From the NCBI GenBank assembly GCA_023424095.1, contig JAFAEG010000033.1:1-42787 (forward strand): DNA of 42,787 nt, given 5' to 3'. Shown piece after piece: positions 7,688 through 16,537 of this stretch; the first letter of the stretch is position 1, and each line of letters opens with the position of its first letter. The position numbers were made by a program, and so were the translations under genes. The notes under the pieces are model-generated. The model saw only the letters and a program-made list of their open reading frames with translations. It was not told the origin of the DNA and searched no databases. The stretch comes from Pseudomonadota bacterium. GTDB lineage: Bacteria; Pseudomonadota; Alphaproteobacteria; Sphingomonadales; Sphingomonadaceae.

Positions 7688-9055
7688 TCAGACCACGCCG
7701 AACGCCAGCATTGCGTCGGCGACCTTCTTGAAGCCGGCGATGTTGGCGCCCTTCACATAGTCGACATAGGTGTCCGACTTGCGGCCATATTCCAGGCAGC
7801 GGTCGTGGATGCCGTCCATGATGTCGCGCAGCAGCTGCTGCAGCTCCGATTCCTTCCACGAGCGGCGTTCGGAATTCTGGCTCATCTCCAGGCCCGAAAC
7901 CGCCACGCCGCCGGCGTTGGACGCCTTGCCCGGTGCGTAGAGCAATTGTGCGTCCCTGAAGACGTGTACGCCTTCGAGGTCGGTCGGCATGTTGGCGCCT
8001 TCCGAGACGGCGAAGCAGCCATTCTTCACGAGCATGCGGGCGTCATCGCCATTCAGCTCGTTCTGGGTCGCGCACGGGAGGGCGACGTCGCACGGCACGC
8101 CCCACGGCCGGGCACCGTCGCCGTAGAAGGTGCTGCCCTTATACTCGTCGGCATAGTCGCTGATCCGGCCGCGTCGGTGGGTCTTGTGGTCCTTCACCCA
8201 CTGGATCTTCTCCAGCCCGATGCCGTCCGGATCGTGGATATAGCCCTGGCTGTCGGACAAAGTGACGACCTTGCCGCCCAGCTGCGTGATCTTCTCCGCC
8301 GCATGGGTGGCGACGTTGCCGGAGCCGGAGATCACCGCGGTGACCCCGGCAAGATCGCGGCCGCGGGTCTTGACCATATTCTCGAGGAAATAGACCGCGC
8401 CATAGCCTGTCGCCTCGGGACGGATCAGCGAGCCGCCATATTCCATGCCCTTGCCGGTCAGCACGCCTTCCCAGGCGTTGGTGATCCTTTTGTACTGGCC
8501 GAACATGAAGCCGATCTCGCGGCCGCCGACGCCGATGTCACCGGCCGGAACGTCGATGTTCGGGCCGATGTGGCGGTAGAGCTCGGTCATGAAGCTCTGG
8601 CAGAAGCGCATGATCTCGTTGACGCTCTTGCCCTTGGGATTGAAGTTCGCGCCGCCCTTGCCGCCGCCCATGGGCAGGCCGGTCAGCGCATTCTTGAAGG
8701 TCTGCTCGAAGCCGAGGAACTTCAGGATGCTTTCGTTGACGCTGGGGTGGAAGCGGATGCCGCCCTTATAGGGGCCGATCGCATTGTTGTTCTGGACCCG
8801 GTAGCCGCGGTTGACGCGGACGTTGCCGTTATCGTCCTCCCAGCAGACGCGGAAGGAGATGACCCGGTCGGGCTCGGCGATGCGGCGCAGGATCTGGGCT
8901 TCGTGATATTGGACCTTGTCTTCCATCCACTCGAAAATGTCCTCGGACACTTCGCGCACGGCCTGGATGAATTCGCTCTGGCCGGGATTGCGCTTCTCGA
9001 CGCCCGCCATGAAGCCTTCGAGATCGACGTGGTCGGAAACCTGAGTCCTGCTCAT
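7688..9055 (-). CDS. gdhA: Glutamate dehydrogenase (hexameric type)
   Basis: A 455-residue cytosolic enzyme that interconverts glutamate with 2-oxoglutarate and ammonia. The substrate-binding segments GPYKGGIRFHP and LPMGGGKGGANFNPKG (catalytic-site Lys), then the DVPAGDIGVGGREIGFMFGQ region, are intact. The dinucleotide-binding loop reads VISGSGNVA. The length matches the hexameric bacterial type. Coenzyme preference (NADP or NAD) cannot be read safely here. The frame is open 100 codons upstream, but MSRTQVSDHV with the preceding GGGGGACAGG marks the start at 9055. It lies between adk and the alpha genes, an unusual site, and likely has its own promoter in the 142-base gap. Confidence 0.95.
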   Translation of the reverse strand: MSRTQVSDHVDLEGFMAGVEKRNPGQSEFIQAVREVSEDIFEWMEDKVQYHEAQILRRIAEPDRVISFRVCWEDDNGNVRVNRGYRVQNNNAIGPYKGGIRFHPSVNESILKFLGFEQTFKNALTGLPMGGGKGGANFNPKGKSVNEIMRFCQSFMTELYRHIGPNIDVPAGDIGVGGREIGFMFGQYKRITNAWEGVLTGKGMEYGGSLIRPEATGYGAVYFLENMVKTRGRDLAGVTAVISGSGNVATHAAEKITQLGGKVVTLSDSQGYIHDPDGIGLEKIQWVKDHKTHRRGRISDYADEYKGSTFYGDGARPWGVPCDVALPCATQNELNGDDARMLVKNGCFAVSEGANMPTDLEGVHVFRDAQLLYAPGKASNAGGVAVSGLEMSQNSERRSWKESELQQLLRDIMDGIHDRCLEYGRKSDTYVDYVKGANIAGFKKVADAMLAFGVV

Positions 9056-9197
9056 CTGCACCTGTCCCCCAATCAACGCTGTTGAGCGCGGCCCAGCGGC
9101 TGCGGAGTCGCGATGGACTCTGCATAACAGGTTTTGATGGAAGTGAAGCGCGGCGGCGACGCCTTGGTCGCGCGAGCGGGCGTTCTGGTCGAGCGGC

Positions 9198-9848
9198 TCA
9201 GCGCTCCCCGAGCACCGCTTCGATCGCGGCGTCGACCTGTTCGATGCTCGCCATGCCGTCGATCCGCGCAACGAGCTCGCGCGCATCGTAGAAGGGGAGG
9301 ATCGGCGCGGTCTTGGCGCGATATTCGGCCATGCGGGTGCGCACCGTCGCCTCATTGTCGTCGGGGCGACGCTTGAACTCGGTCGAGCCGCAGACGTCGC
9401 AGACCTCAGCCACGGCCGGCAGCTTGTGGCGGTCGTGATAGCCCTCGCCGCATTTGGCGCAGGTGAAGCGGCCGGTGATCCGATCGACCAGCGCGTCCTC
9501 GTCCACGTCCAGCTCGATCACATGGTCGAGCTTGCGGCCATGCTTGGTCAGCAAGCCTTCGAGCGCTTCGGCCTGGGCATGGGTGCGCGGATAGCCGTCG
9601 AAAATCACGCCCTGGTCCGGCGTGAGGCTGGCCAGCTTGTCGTCGATCAGGCGGTTGACGATCTCGTCGGAAACCAGATCGCCGGCCTCCATGATCGCCT
9701 TGGCTTCCAGCCCGACCGGGGTCGCGGCCTTGACCGCAGCGCGCAGCATGTCGCCAGTCGAGAGCTGGACCATGCCGCGCTCCTTCACCAGACGCGCGGC
9801 CTGCGTGCCCTTGCCGGCGCCCGGAGGGCCCAAGAGGATGATATTCAA
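9198..9848 (-). CDS. adk: Adenylate kinase, zinc-binding lid type
   Basis: A 216-residue enzyme that equilibrates ATP and AMP with two ADP. The P-loop GPPGAGKGT is at residues 8-16, and the AMP-binding region QLSTGDMLRAAV and FDGYPRT follow. The lid domain carries four cysteines as C130-x2-C133 and C150-x2-C153, the structural zinc site of the long-lid class. The start is TTG at 9848, preceded by GGGAG at good spacing, and begins the family sequence NIILLGPPG. secY ends 29 bases upstream, so the two are co-transcribed as in most bacteria. Confidence 0.96.
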   Translation of the reverse strand: MNIILLGPPGAGKGTQAARLVKERGMVQLSTGDMLRAAVKAATPVGLEAKAIMEAGDLVSDEIVNRLIDDKLASLTPDQGVIFDGYPRTHAQAEALEGLLTKHGRKLDHVIELDVDEDALVDRITGRFTCAKCGEGYHDRHKLPAVAEVCDVCGSTEFKRRPDDNEATVRTRMAEYRAKTAPILPFYDARELVARIDGMASIEQVDAAIEAVLGER

Positions 9849-9877
9849 GTCGAGCGGCTCCCTGTTGAGCGGCGGGC

Positions 9878-11248
<1,371 letters not shown>

Positions 11249-11310
11249 GTTCGTCCTACTGCTGGTTCAACGGGCCGGGCGGCCGGAAACGATCATATAG
11301 CAACCCAATC

Positions 11311-11358
11311 CGTCATTGCGAGAACCCTGACGAAGGCTTCGCCAGGCTCGCAATGACG
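11311..11358. repeat. Palindromic repeat between rplO and secY
   Basis: CGTCATTGCGAG (11311-11322) and its exact reverse complement CTCGCAATGACG (11347-11358) flank a second, nearly perfect inverted repeat (CCTGACGAAG / CTTCGCCAGG). The whole element can fold into one long hairpin. CGTCATT-starting palindromes of this type are dispersed in many alphaproteobacterial genomes. Another CGTCATT palindrome lies at 42,734. Confidence 0.8.
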
Positions 11359-11369
11359 GGGGATGGGAT

Positions 11370-11900
11370 TTAGGCTTCGGTCTTCGCCTGCGAGGCCTTG
11401 CCCTTGCGGTGCTTGGCCTTGTGCTTTTCGGCGGCGGGGATGACTTCGATCAGCTCGACGGAGCCCTTGGCATCCTCGATCGCCTTGCGGGCACCGGCGG
11501 AAATGCCGGCGACCTTCAGCGAGATCTTGGAGGTCAGCGCACCCTTGCCGAGCACGCGCACGCCGTCCTTGCCGCCGCGCGTCAGGCCGGCCGCATTCAG
11601 CTCGGTCTGGGTCAGCACGCCCTTGGCGTCCAGCTTGCCGCTGTCGATCGCCTTCTGGATCGCGCCGACATTCACCTCGGCATAATCCTTTGCGAAGATG
11701 TTGTTGAAGCCGCGCTTCGGGATCCGCATGTGCAGCGGCATCTGACCGCCTTCGAAGCCGAAGATCGAGACGCCCGAGCGGCTGGTCTGGCCCTTCTGGC
11801 CGCGGCCGGCAGTCTTGCCCAGGCCGGAACCGATGCCGCGGCCGACGCGGACGCGGCTCTTGCGGGCACCAGGATTGTCGCGGATTTCATTCAGTTTCAT
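11370..11900 (-). CDS. rplO: 50S ribosomal protein L15
   Basis: L15 of the large subunit, 176 residues. The start MKLNEIRDNPGARKSRVRVG is diagnostic, followed by the Gly/Arg-rich loop GRGIGSGLGKTAGRGQKGQT and the FEGGQMPLHMRIPKRGF segment. The C-terminus has a longer basic tail (AEKHKAKHRKGKASQAKTEA) than E. coli L15. Three codons upstream in frame are open (another ATG at 11909), but the family start is 11900. Unusually large gaps with repeats flank it on both sides (rpmD upstream, secY downstream). Confidence 0.97.
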   Translation of the reverse strand: MKLNEIRDNPGARKSRVRVGRGIGSGLGKTAGRGQKGQTSRSGVSIFGFEGGQMPLHMRIPKRGFNNIFAKDYAEVNVGAIQKAIDSGKLDAKGVLTQTELNAAGLTRGGKDGVRVLGKGALTSKISLKVAGISAGARKAIEDAKGSVELIEVIPAAEKHKAKHRKGKASQAKTEA

Positions 11901-11942
11901 GTCGTGCACTCGCTTTCGCTATGTTCGCGCTGATTTTCAAAA

Positions 11943-12056
11943 CTCACCCCTGCCGGGGAAAGCCGTGCCGCCGATAGGCGGCGGGGGAGCGGCTGTCGAG
12001 CCGTCTCCCCCTTTTTTGCCTTTGCGGGCAAATCATTCTCACCCGGGAGGGTGAGG
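11943..12056. repeat. Compound palindromic element between rpmD and rplO
   Basis: The 164-base gap is filled with inverted repeats. At 11983-12011 GGGGGAGCGGCT pairs with AGCCGTCTCCCCC (one bulged base) and runs on the plus strand into TTTTTT at 12012-12017. In that direction it looks like an intrinsic terminator, antisense to the operon. TTTGC-GG-GCAAA follows at about 12021, and CTCACCCGGGAGGGTGAG near 12039 is another palindrome. An imperfect outer pair (CTCACCCCTGCCGGG with the 3' end) encloses it. This is probably a dispersed repeat. Confidence 0.6.
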
Positions 12057-12064
12057 GGAGGGGG

Positions 12065-12241
12065 TTAGCCCTCGACCGACACCATGTGCGCGACCTTGCG
12101 GATCATGCCGCGCACTTCGGGGCTGTCCTCAAGCTCCACCGTGCGGTGCATCTTGTTGAGGCCAAGCCCGATCAGGGTCGCGCGCTGATCCTTCGGACGA
12201 CGGATCGGCGATCCGGTCTGGGTGATCTTCAGTTTCGCCAT
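12065..12241 (-). CDS. rpmD: 50S ribosomal protein L30
   Basis: A 58-residue ribosomal protein in the expected place between rpsE and rplO. Translation gives MAKLKITQTGSPIRRPKDQ, then ATLIGLGLNKMHRTVELEDS and PEVRGMIRKVAHMVSVEG, with the typical Q-x-GSxIxR and L-GLxKMxxxxxxED signatures. The start ATG at 12241 lies six bases after the rpsE stop, so translation is probably coupled. The length is normal for L30. Confidence 0.96.
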   Translation of the reverse strand: MAKLKITQTGSPIRRPKDQRATLIGLGLNKMHRTVELEDSPEVRGMIRKVAHMVSVEG

Positions 12242-12247
12242 GTCAGC

Positions 12248-13075
12248 TTACTCCGTGACCGCGAGGGCTTCCGCCTCGGCCGTCTCGGCCGATGCGCCGC
12301 CGCGGGCGATCAGATCGGCGATCTTCTTGCCGCGACGCTGCGAGACCGACTTCGGGCTCGACTGGTCCTTCAGCGCTTCGAAGGTCGCACGGATCATGTT
12401 GTAGGGGTTGGACGTGCCGATCGACTTGGTGACGACGTCGGCGACACCCAGGCTTTCGAACACGGCGCGCATCGGGCCGCCGGCGATGATGCCGGTTCCG
12501 GCCGGAGCCGTGCGGACATGGACCTTGCCGGCGCCGAAGCGGCCGTCGCCGTCATGATGCAGGGTGCGGCCCTCGCGCAGCGGCACGCGGACCATGGCCT
12601 TCTTGGCCGCCGCAGTCGCCTTGCTGATCGCTTCCGGCACTTCGCGCGCCTTGCCATGACCGAAGCCGACGCGGCCCTTGCCGTCGCCAACGACGACCAG
12701 AGCGGCGAAACCGAAGCGCTTGCCGCCCTTCACGGTCTTCGAGACGCGGTTGATGTGGACGAGCTTTTCGATCAGCTCCTCGCCACCGTCGTCGTCGCGA
12801 TTGCCACGACGGTCGTCGCGACCACGGCCACGGCCGCCGTCACGGCCGCCACGGCCACGATCGCCGCCACCGCCACGACCACCACGGCCACGGCGCTGGT
12901 CGCCACCGGCGTCAGCGGCCGGAGCCTCCTGCGCGGGGGCTTCCGGAGCGGCGGCCTCGGCGGCGGGAGCTTCCGGGGCGGCAGCTTCAGCCGCCGGCGC
13001 TTCCGCAGCCGGAGCCTCGACAGCCGGCGCTTCCGTCGCTTCGACCGGGGTCTCGTTCTTGTTTTCGTCAGCCAT
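12248..13075 (-). CDS. rpsE: 30S ribosomal protein S5 with long low-complexity N-terminal extension
   Basis: S5 of the small-subunit body. The core begins near residue 98 with ELIEKLVHINRVSKTVKGGK, followed by VGDGKGRVGFGHGKAREVPE. Before it lies an extra domain of nearly 100 residues: first an acidic Ala/Pro/Glu repeat (units such as EAPAAEA and EAAAPEAPA, residues about 12-55), then an Arg/Gly/Asp segment (RGRGGRGGGGDRGRGGRDGG, residues about 62-98). E. coli S5 has only about ten residues before the core. Similar shorter extensions are known in sphingomonads. ATG codons at 13078 and 13075 both follow GGAG; the second has better spacing. The first overlaps the rplR stop (TGATG). Confidence 0.95.
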   Translation of the reverse strand: MADENKNETPVEATEAPAVEAPAAEAPAAEAAAPEAPAAEAAAPEAPAQEAPAADAGGDQRRGRGGRGGGGDRGRGGRDGGRGRGRDDRRGNRDDDGGEELIEKLVHINRVSKTVKGGKRFGFAALVVVGDGKGRVGFGHGKAREVPEAISKATAAAKKAMVRVPLREGRTLHHDGDGRFGAGKVHVRTAPAGTGIIAGGPMRAVFESLGVADVVTKSIGTSNPYNMIRATFEALKDQSSPKSVSQRRGKKIADLIARGGASAETAEAEALAVTE

Positions 13076-13077
13076 CA

Positions 13078-13431
13078 TCAGAACTCCAGGCCCCCTTCAC
13101 GGGCGGCATCGGCGAGCGCCTTGACGCGCCCGTGGAACAGGAAGCCGCCGCGATCGAAGATCACGCGGGTCACGCCGGCGGCCTTCGCGCGCTCGGCAAC
13201 GCGGGCGCCGACACCGGCAGCCGCTTCGCTGGTCGCGCCGGTCGCATTGCGCACGTCCTTCTCGAGCGTCGAGGCGGCGGCAATGGTCTTGCCGGCCTTG
13301 TCGTCGATGACCTGCGCATAAATGTGCCGGCCGGAACGATGCACGCTGAGGCGCAGGCGATCGCCGGCGCGCTTGCGGAGCGAGGTCCGCACGCGCTGAC
13401 GGCGGCGGTCAAAGAGAGAGAGCTTCGCCAT
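13078..13431 (-). CDS. rplR: 50S ribosomal protein L18
   Basis: The 5S rRNA-binding protein L18, 117 residues. It begins MAKLSLFDRRRQRVRTSLRK, with the RLSVHRSGRHIYAQVIDD core and the C-terminal VIFDRGGFLFHGRVKALAD segment; the length is normal. The start lies one base before the rplF stop codon, and its own stop overlaps the first ATG of rpsE, so the three genes are tightly coupled. Confidence 0.97.
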   Translation of the reverse strand: MAKLSLFDRRRQRVRTSLRKRAGDRLRLSVHRSGRHIYAQVIDDKAGKTIAAASTLEKDVRNATGATSEAAAGVGARVAERAKAAGVTRVIFDRGGFLFHGRVKALADAAREGGLEF

Positions 13432-13432
13432 C

Positions 13433-13966
13433 TTACTTCTTCTTCCCTTCCTTGCGGAAGATATACTCGCCGCGATACTTGATGCCCTTGCCCTTATAGG
13501 GCTCCGGCTTGCGCCAGCGGCGGATCTCGGCGGCGATCTGACCGACCTTCTGGCGATCGATGCCGCTGATCTCGACCGTGGTCTGATCGGGCGTCTTGAT
13601 CTCGATCCCGTCCGGGATCGCGACGTTGACGTCGTGGCTGAAGCCGAGCTGCAGCTTCAGGGTCTTGCCCTGGGCCGCGGCGCGATAGCCGACGCCGGTG
13701 ATCTCGAGCACCTTGGTGAAGCCCTCGGTCACGCCAGTGACCAGGTTCTGCACGAGCGTGCGCTGCATGCCCCAGAAGGCACGCGCCTGCTTGGTCTCGT
13801 TCGCCGGCTGGACGCTGATGCCGTCGGCATCGATCTCGTAGCGGATCTCGTCGCGCATCTGCAGGGTGAGGGTGCCCTTCGGGCCCTTCACCGACAGGAT
13901 GCGGCCTTCGGTGCTCGCCGTCACGCCGCTGGGCAGCGCGACCGGCCGTTTGCCGATGCGGGACAT
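13433..13966 (-). CDS. rplF: 50S ribosomal protein L6
   Basis: L6 of the large subunit near the factor-binding site, 177 residues. The start MSRIGKRPVALPSGV is diagnostic, and the second domain shows GVGYRAAAQGKTLKLQLGFS and the C-terminal IRRWRKPEPYKGKGIKY signature. The frame is open 12 codons upstream, but the family start at 13966 directly follows the rpsH stop (TAAG-ATG). The length is as in other bacteria. Confidence 0.98.
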   Translation of the reverse strand: MSRIGKRPVALPSGVTASTEGRILSVKGPKGTLTLQMRDEIRYEIDADGISVQPANETKQARAFWGMQRTLVQNLVTGVTEGFTKVLEITGVGYRAAAQGKTLKLQLGFSHDVNVAIPDGIEIKTPDQTTVEISGIDRQKVGQIAAEIRRWRKPEPYKGKGIKYRGEYIFRKEGKKK

Positions 13967-13967
13967 C

Positions 13968-14363
13968 TTAGAACACCTCCGCGAGGACTTCGCCGCCGAC
14001 ATTCTGCGAGCGCGCTTCCGCGTCCGACAGAACGCCCTTCGGCGTCGAAACGATGGTGATGCCGAGGCCGCCGCGGATGCGGGGCAGTTCCTGCGCGCCA
14101 GAATAGACGCGCCGGCCCGGCTTGGACACGCGCGACAGATGCTGGATCGCCGGCTGGCCTTCGAAATATTTCAGCTCGATGCGCAGGTTCTGCTGCACGC
14201 CTTCGCCATCCTGGCTGTAGCCACGGATATAGCCTTCGCGCTGCAGCACATCGAGCACGTTCACACGCAGCTTCGATGCCGGCGAAAGGACGCTGTCCTT
14301 CTTCGCGCGCTGGCCGTTGCGGATGCGGGTGAGCATATCACCCAGGGGATCGGTCATTGGCAT
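13968..14363 (-). CDS. rpsH: 30S ribosomal protein S8
   Basis: S8, an early 16S rRNA binder, 131 residues. MTDPLGDMLTRIRNGQRAKK is followed by VLDVLQREGYIRGY, and the family signature near the end reads RIRGGLGITIVSTPKGVLSD. The ATG at 14363 is preceded by AAGGG at seven bases; a second ATG two codons later is also possible. rplF begins right after its TAA stop. In E. coli S8 represses the spc operon; no obvious S8-site mimic was found near rplE here. Confidence 0.98.
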   Translation of the reverse strand: MPMTDPLGDMLTRIRNGQRAKKDSVLSPASKLRVNVLDVLQREGYIRGYSQDGEGVQQNLRIELKYFEGQPAIQHLSRVSKPGRRVYSGAQELPRIRGGLGITIVSTPKGVLSDAEARSQNVGGEVLAEVF

Positions 14364-14372
14364 ATCGTGCCC

Positions 14373-14678
14373 TTACCAGCTCGATTTCGTGAGGCCCGGA
14401 ATCAGGCCCTTATTGCCCAGCTCGCGCAGCATGATGCGCGACAGGCGGAACTTGCGATACACGGCGCGCGAACGGCCGGTCAGCTCACAGCGATTGCGGA
14501 TCCGGGTCGGATTCGCATTGCGCGGCAACTCGGCCATCTTGAGGCGGGCCATCAGGCGATCCGTCTCGTCGAGGCTCTCGTCGGCCGCCTTCGCCTTCAG
14601 CTTCGCATATTGGCCGGCATATTTCTTGGCCAGCTTCTTGCGACGCTCATTCTTGTTGATGGAACTCAGTTTCGCCAT
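14373..14678 (-). CDS. rpsN: 30S ribosomal protein S14 (zinc-free long form)
   Basis: S14 of the small-subunit head, 101 residues. The C-terminal signature NRCELTGRSRAVYRKFRLSR and the end GLIPGLTKSSW are typical. The long form lacks the CxxC zinc motifs of the short S14 variant; only one cysteine is present. It lies between rplE (29-base gap) and rpsH. Confidence 0.97.
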   Translation of the reverse strand: MAKLSSINKNERRKKLAKKYAGQYAKLKAKAADESLDETDRLMARLKMAELPRNANPTRIRNRCELTGRSRAVYRKFRLSRIMLRELGNKGLIPGLTKSSW

Positions 14679-14707
14679 GGACTTAAGCTCTCTTCTTCAA
14701 AACGTGT

Positions 14708-15292
14708 TCACGCGGCCTGCTGCGCGTCGGCAGCATCCTGCGGGAAGGGGAAGTTGAACAGACGAAGCAGCTCGCGCGCTTCATCGTCCGTCTTCGCGGT
14801 GGTGGTGACGATCACGTCCATGCCGCGCACCTTGTCGACCTTGTCGTAGCTGATTTCCGGGAAAATCAGCTGCTCCTTGAGGCCCATCGCGTAATTGCCG
14901 CGGCCGTCGAACGACTTCGGGTTCAGGCCGCGAAAGTCGCGGACGCGCGGCAGCGCGATCGTGACCAGGCGATCCAGGAACTCGTACATCCGCTCCTTGC
15001 GGAGGGTGACCTTGACACCGATCGGCATGCCTTCGCGCAGCTTGAACTGAGCGATCGACTTCTTCGCCTTGGTGATCACCGGCTTCTGACCAGCGATCAG
15101 CTCCATCTCGGCGGCAGCCGTGGTGACGTGCTTCTTGTCCTGCGACGCCTCGCCGACGCCCATGTTCAGGACGATCTTCTCGATCCGCGGGATTTCCATC
15201 CGGTTCTTGTAACCGAACTTCTCCATCATCGCGGGCGCGATGCGCTCGTCGAAATCGCGCCGAAGGCGCGGGGTGTACTTCTGATCAGCCAT
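14708..15292 (-). CDS. rplE: 50S ribosomal protein L5
   Basis: The 5S rRNA-binding protein L5, 194 residues. It shows the IPRIEKIVLNMGVGEASQD signature, GQKPVITKAKKSIAQFKLRE, and the C-terminal GMDVIVTTTAKTDDEARELL. The ATG at 15292 lies inside the last codons of rplX, an 8-base overlap that implies translational coupling. An open frame extends 43 codons further upstream but overlaps rplX entirely. A short Gln/Ala-rich tail (DAADAQQAA) extends past the usual end. Confidence 0.97.
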   Translation of the reverse strand: MADQKYTPRLRRDFDERIAPAMMEKFGYKNRMEIPRIEKIVLNMGVGEASQDKKHVTTAAAEMELIAGQKPVITKAKKSIAQFKLREGMPIGVKVTLRKERMYEFLDRLVTIALPRVRDFRGLNPKSFDGRGNYAMGLKEQLIFPEISYDKVDKVRGMDVIVTTTAKTDDEARELLRLFNFPFPQDAADAQQAA

Positions 15293-15605
15293 TGATGACT
15301 TCCCCGGATTTGACCGCAACGCGGACCTTCTTGCCGTCGCGCTCTTCGAAGCGGACGCGCGTCGCCTTGCCGGTCTTCGGATCTTCGATCGCGACCTTGG
15401 AGACGTGCATCGGCGCTTCACGGCGCTCGAGCCCGCCCTGCGGATTGCCCTGGCTCGGCTTGCGGTGCTTCACAGCGACATTCACGCCGGAAACGACCAC
15501 TTTGCCTTCCTTCGGCATCGACTTCACGACTTCGCCATGCTTGCCCTTGTCCTTGCCGGACAGGACCACGACCTTGTCGCCCTTCTTGATCTTGGCAGTC
15601 GCCAT
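15285..15605 (-). CDS. rplX: 50S ribosomal protein L24
   Basis: L24, an assembly initiator of the large subunit, 106 residues. The KOW motif at the N-terminus reads KIKKGDKVVVLSGKDKGKHG, followed by VVVSGVNVAVKHRKPSQ and GGLERREAPMHVSKVA. The start at 15605 overlaps the rplN stop (TGATG). Its 3' end contains the rplE start. Confidence 0.97.
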   Translation of the reverse strand: MATAKIKKGDKVVVLSGKDKGKHGEVVKSMPKEGKVVVSGVNVAVKHRKPSQGNPQGGLERREAPMHVSKVAIEDPKTGKATRVRFEERDGKKVRVAVKSGEVING

Positions 15606-15973
15606 CACAGCACCTCGGGCGCGAGCGAAATGATCTTCATGTGCTTCTTCGCGCGCAGTTCGCGGACGACCGGCCCGAAGATACGGGTGCCGATCGGCTC
15701 CTGGTTGTTGTTGATCAGGACGGCCGCGTTGGAATCGAACCGGATGGTCGACCCGTCGGGGCGGTTGATGTCCTTGGCGGTGCGAACGATGACGGCCTTG
15801 TGGACGTCGCCCTTCTTCACCTTGCCGCGCGGCGCCGCTTCCTTGACGGAGACGACGATGATGTCGCCCACGCCGGCGAAGCGCCGCTTGGAGCCGCCCA
15901 GCACCTTGATGCACTGGACGCGCTTGGCGCCGCTGTTGTCAGCGACCTCCAGGTTAGACTGCATTTGGATCAT
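15605..15973 (-). CDS. rplN: 50S ribosomal protein L14
   Basis: L14 at the intersubunit face, 122 residues. MIQMQSNLEVADNSGAKRVQ begins it, and the signature GSKRRFAGVGDIIVVSVKEA and the end KHMKIISLAPEVL are standard. The length is exactly that of most bacteria. A 71-base gap separates it from rpsQ. Confidence 0.98.
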   Translation of the reverse strand: MIQMQSNLEVADNSGAKRVQCIKVLGGSKRRFAGVGDIIVVSVKEAAPRGKVKKGDVHKAVIVRTAKDINRPDGSTIRFDSNAAVLINNNQEPIGTRIFGPVVRELRAKKHMKIISLAPEVL

Positions 15974-16044
15974 AGATCCATTCCCTTCACTTCAACCGGA
16001 ACCTGTCCGGCGATCAGCTTTCCCGCGTTGCCGCGGGAACGAAT

Positions 16045-16314
16045 TCAGACGTTCGCTTCGACCGCTTCGCCGCGGCCGGCGGAGACCCGCTCGATGACCT
16101 TCCAGGTCTTCAGCTTCGACATCGGCGCGGTCTCTTCGATCCGCACGGTCTCGCCGGTCTTGACCTCATTGGCTTCGTCGTGAGCGTGATACTTCTTCGT
16201 CCGCTTGATGATCTTGCCGTACAGCGGGTGCTTCACCCGCCGCTCGACCAGGACCACCACGGTCTTGTCGGTCTTGTCGGACACCACGGTGCCGGTCATG
16301 ACGCGCTTGGGCAT
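16045..16314 (-). CDS. rpsQ: 30S ribosomal protein S17
   Basis: S17 of the small-subunit body, 89 residues. It begins MPKRVMTGTVVSDKTDKTVV, has the OB-fold signature HPLYGKIIKRTKKYHAHDE and the segment VRIEETAPMSKLKTWKVIE. A short acidic tail (GRGEAVEANV) follows the usual end. It lies 12 bases after rpmC. Confidence 0.97.
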   Translation of the reverse strand: MPKRVMTGTVVSDKTDKTVVVLVERRVKHPLYGKIIKRTKKYHAHDEANEVKTGETVRIEETAPMSKLKTWKVIERVSAGRGEAVEANV

Positions 16315-16326
16315 CGTGTTGTCTCC

Positions 16327-16533
16327 TTAAGCCTGCGGGGCAGCGCTGGAGCGCTGCGCCTGCAGGGTCTTGATGCGGGCGATGTCGCGGCGGACCTCAC
16401 GGACGCGGCTCGGCTTCTCCAGCTGGTTGGTCGCAGCCTGGAAGCGCAGGTTGAACTGCTCGCGCTTCAGCTCGCCGAGCTGGGTCGCCAGCTCGTCGTC
16501 CGTGCGGACCTTGAGATCGTCGATCTTGCTCAT
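16327..16533 (-). CDS. rpmC: 50S ribosomal protein L29
   Basis: L29 near the exit tunnel, 68 residues: two helices with the family motif LKREQFNLRFQAATNQLE and VRRDIARIKTL. The start MSKIDDLKV at 16533 is chosen over an in-frame upstream codon at 16569, which lies within rplP. It begins four bases after the rplP stop, so the genes are coupled. An Ala/Ser-rich tail (RSSAAPQA) ends the protein. Confidence 0.96.
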   Translation of the reverse strand: MSKIDDLKVRTDDELATQLGELKREQFNLRFQAATNQLEKPSRVREVRRDIARIKTLQAQRSSAAPQA

Positions 16534-16537
16534 GTCC

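Noticed and set aside
9056..9197. gdhA promoter with TTATGC as -10
   Set aside because: No convincing -35 at 16-18 bases; left uncalled although some promoter is likely in this gap.
12780..13020. Direct-repeat tract read as a possible CRISPR or tandem-repeat array
   Set aside because: The short repeats are codons of the S5 low-complexity extension and lack regular spacers.
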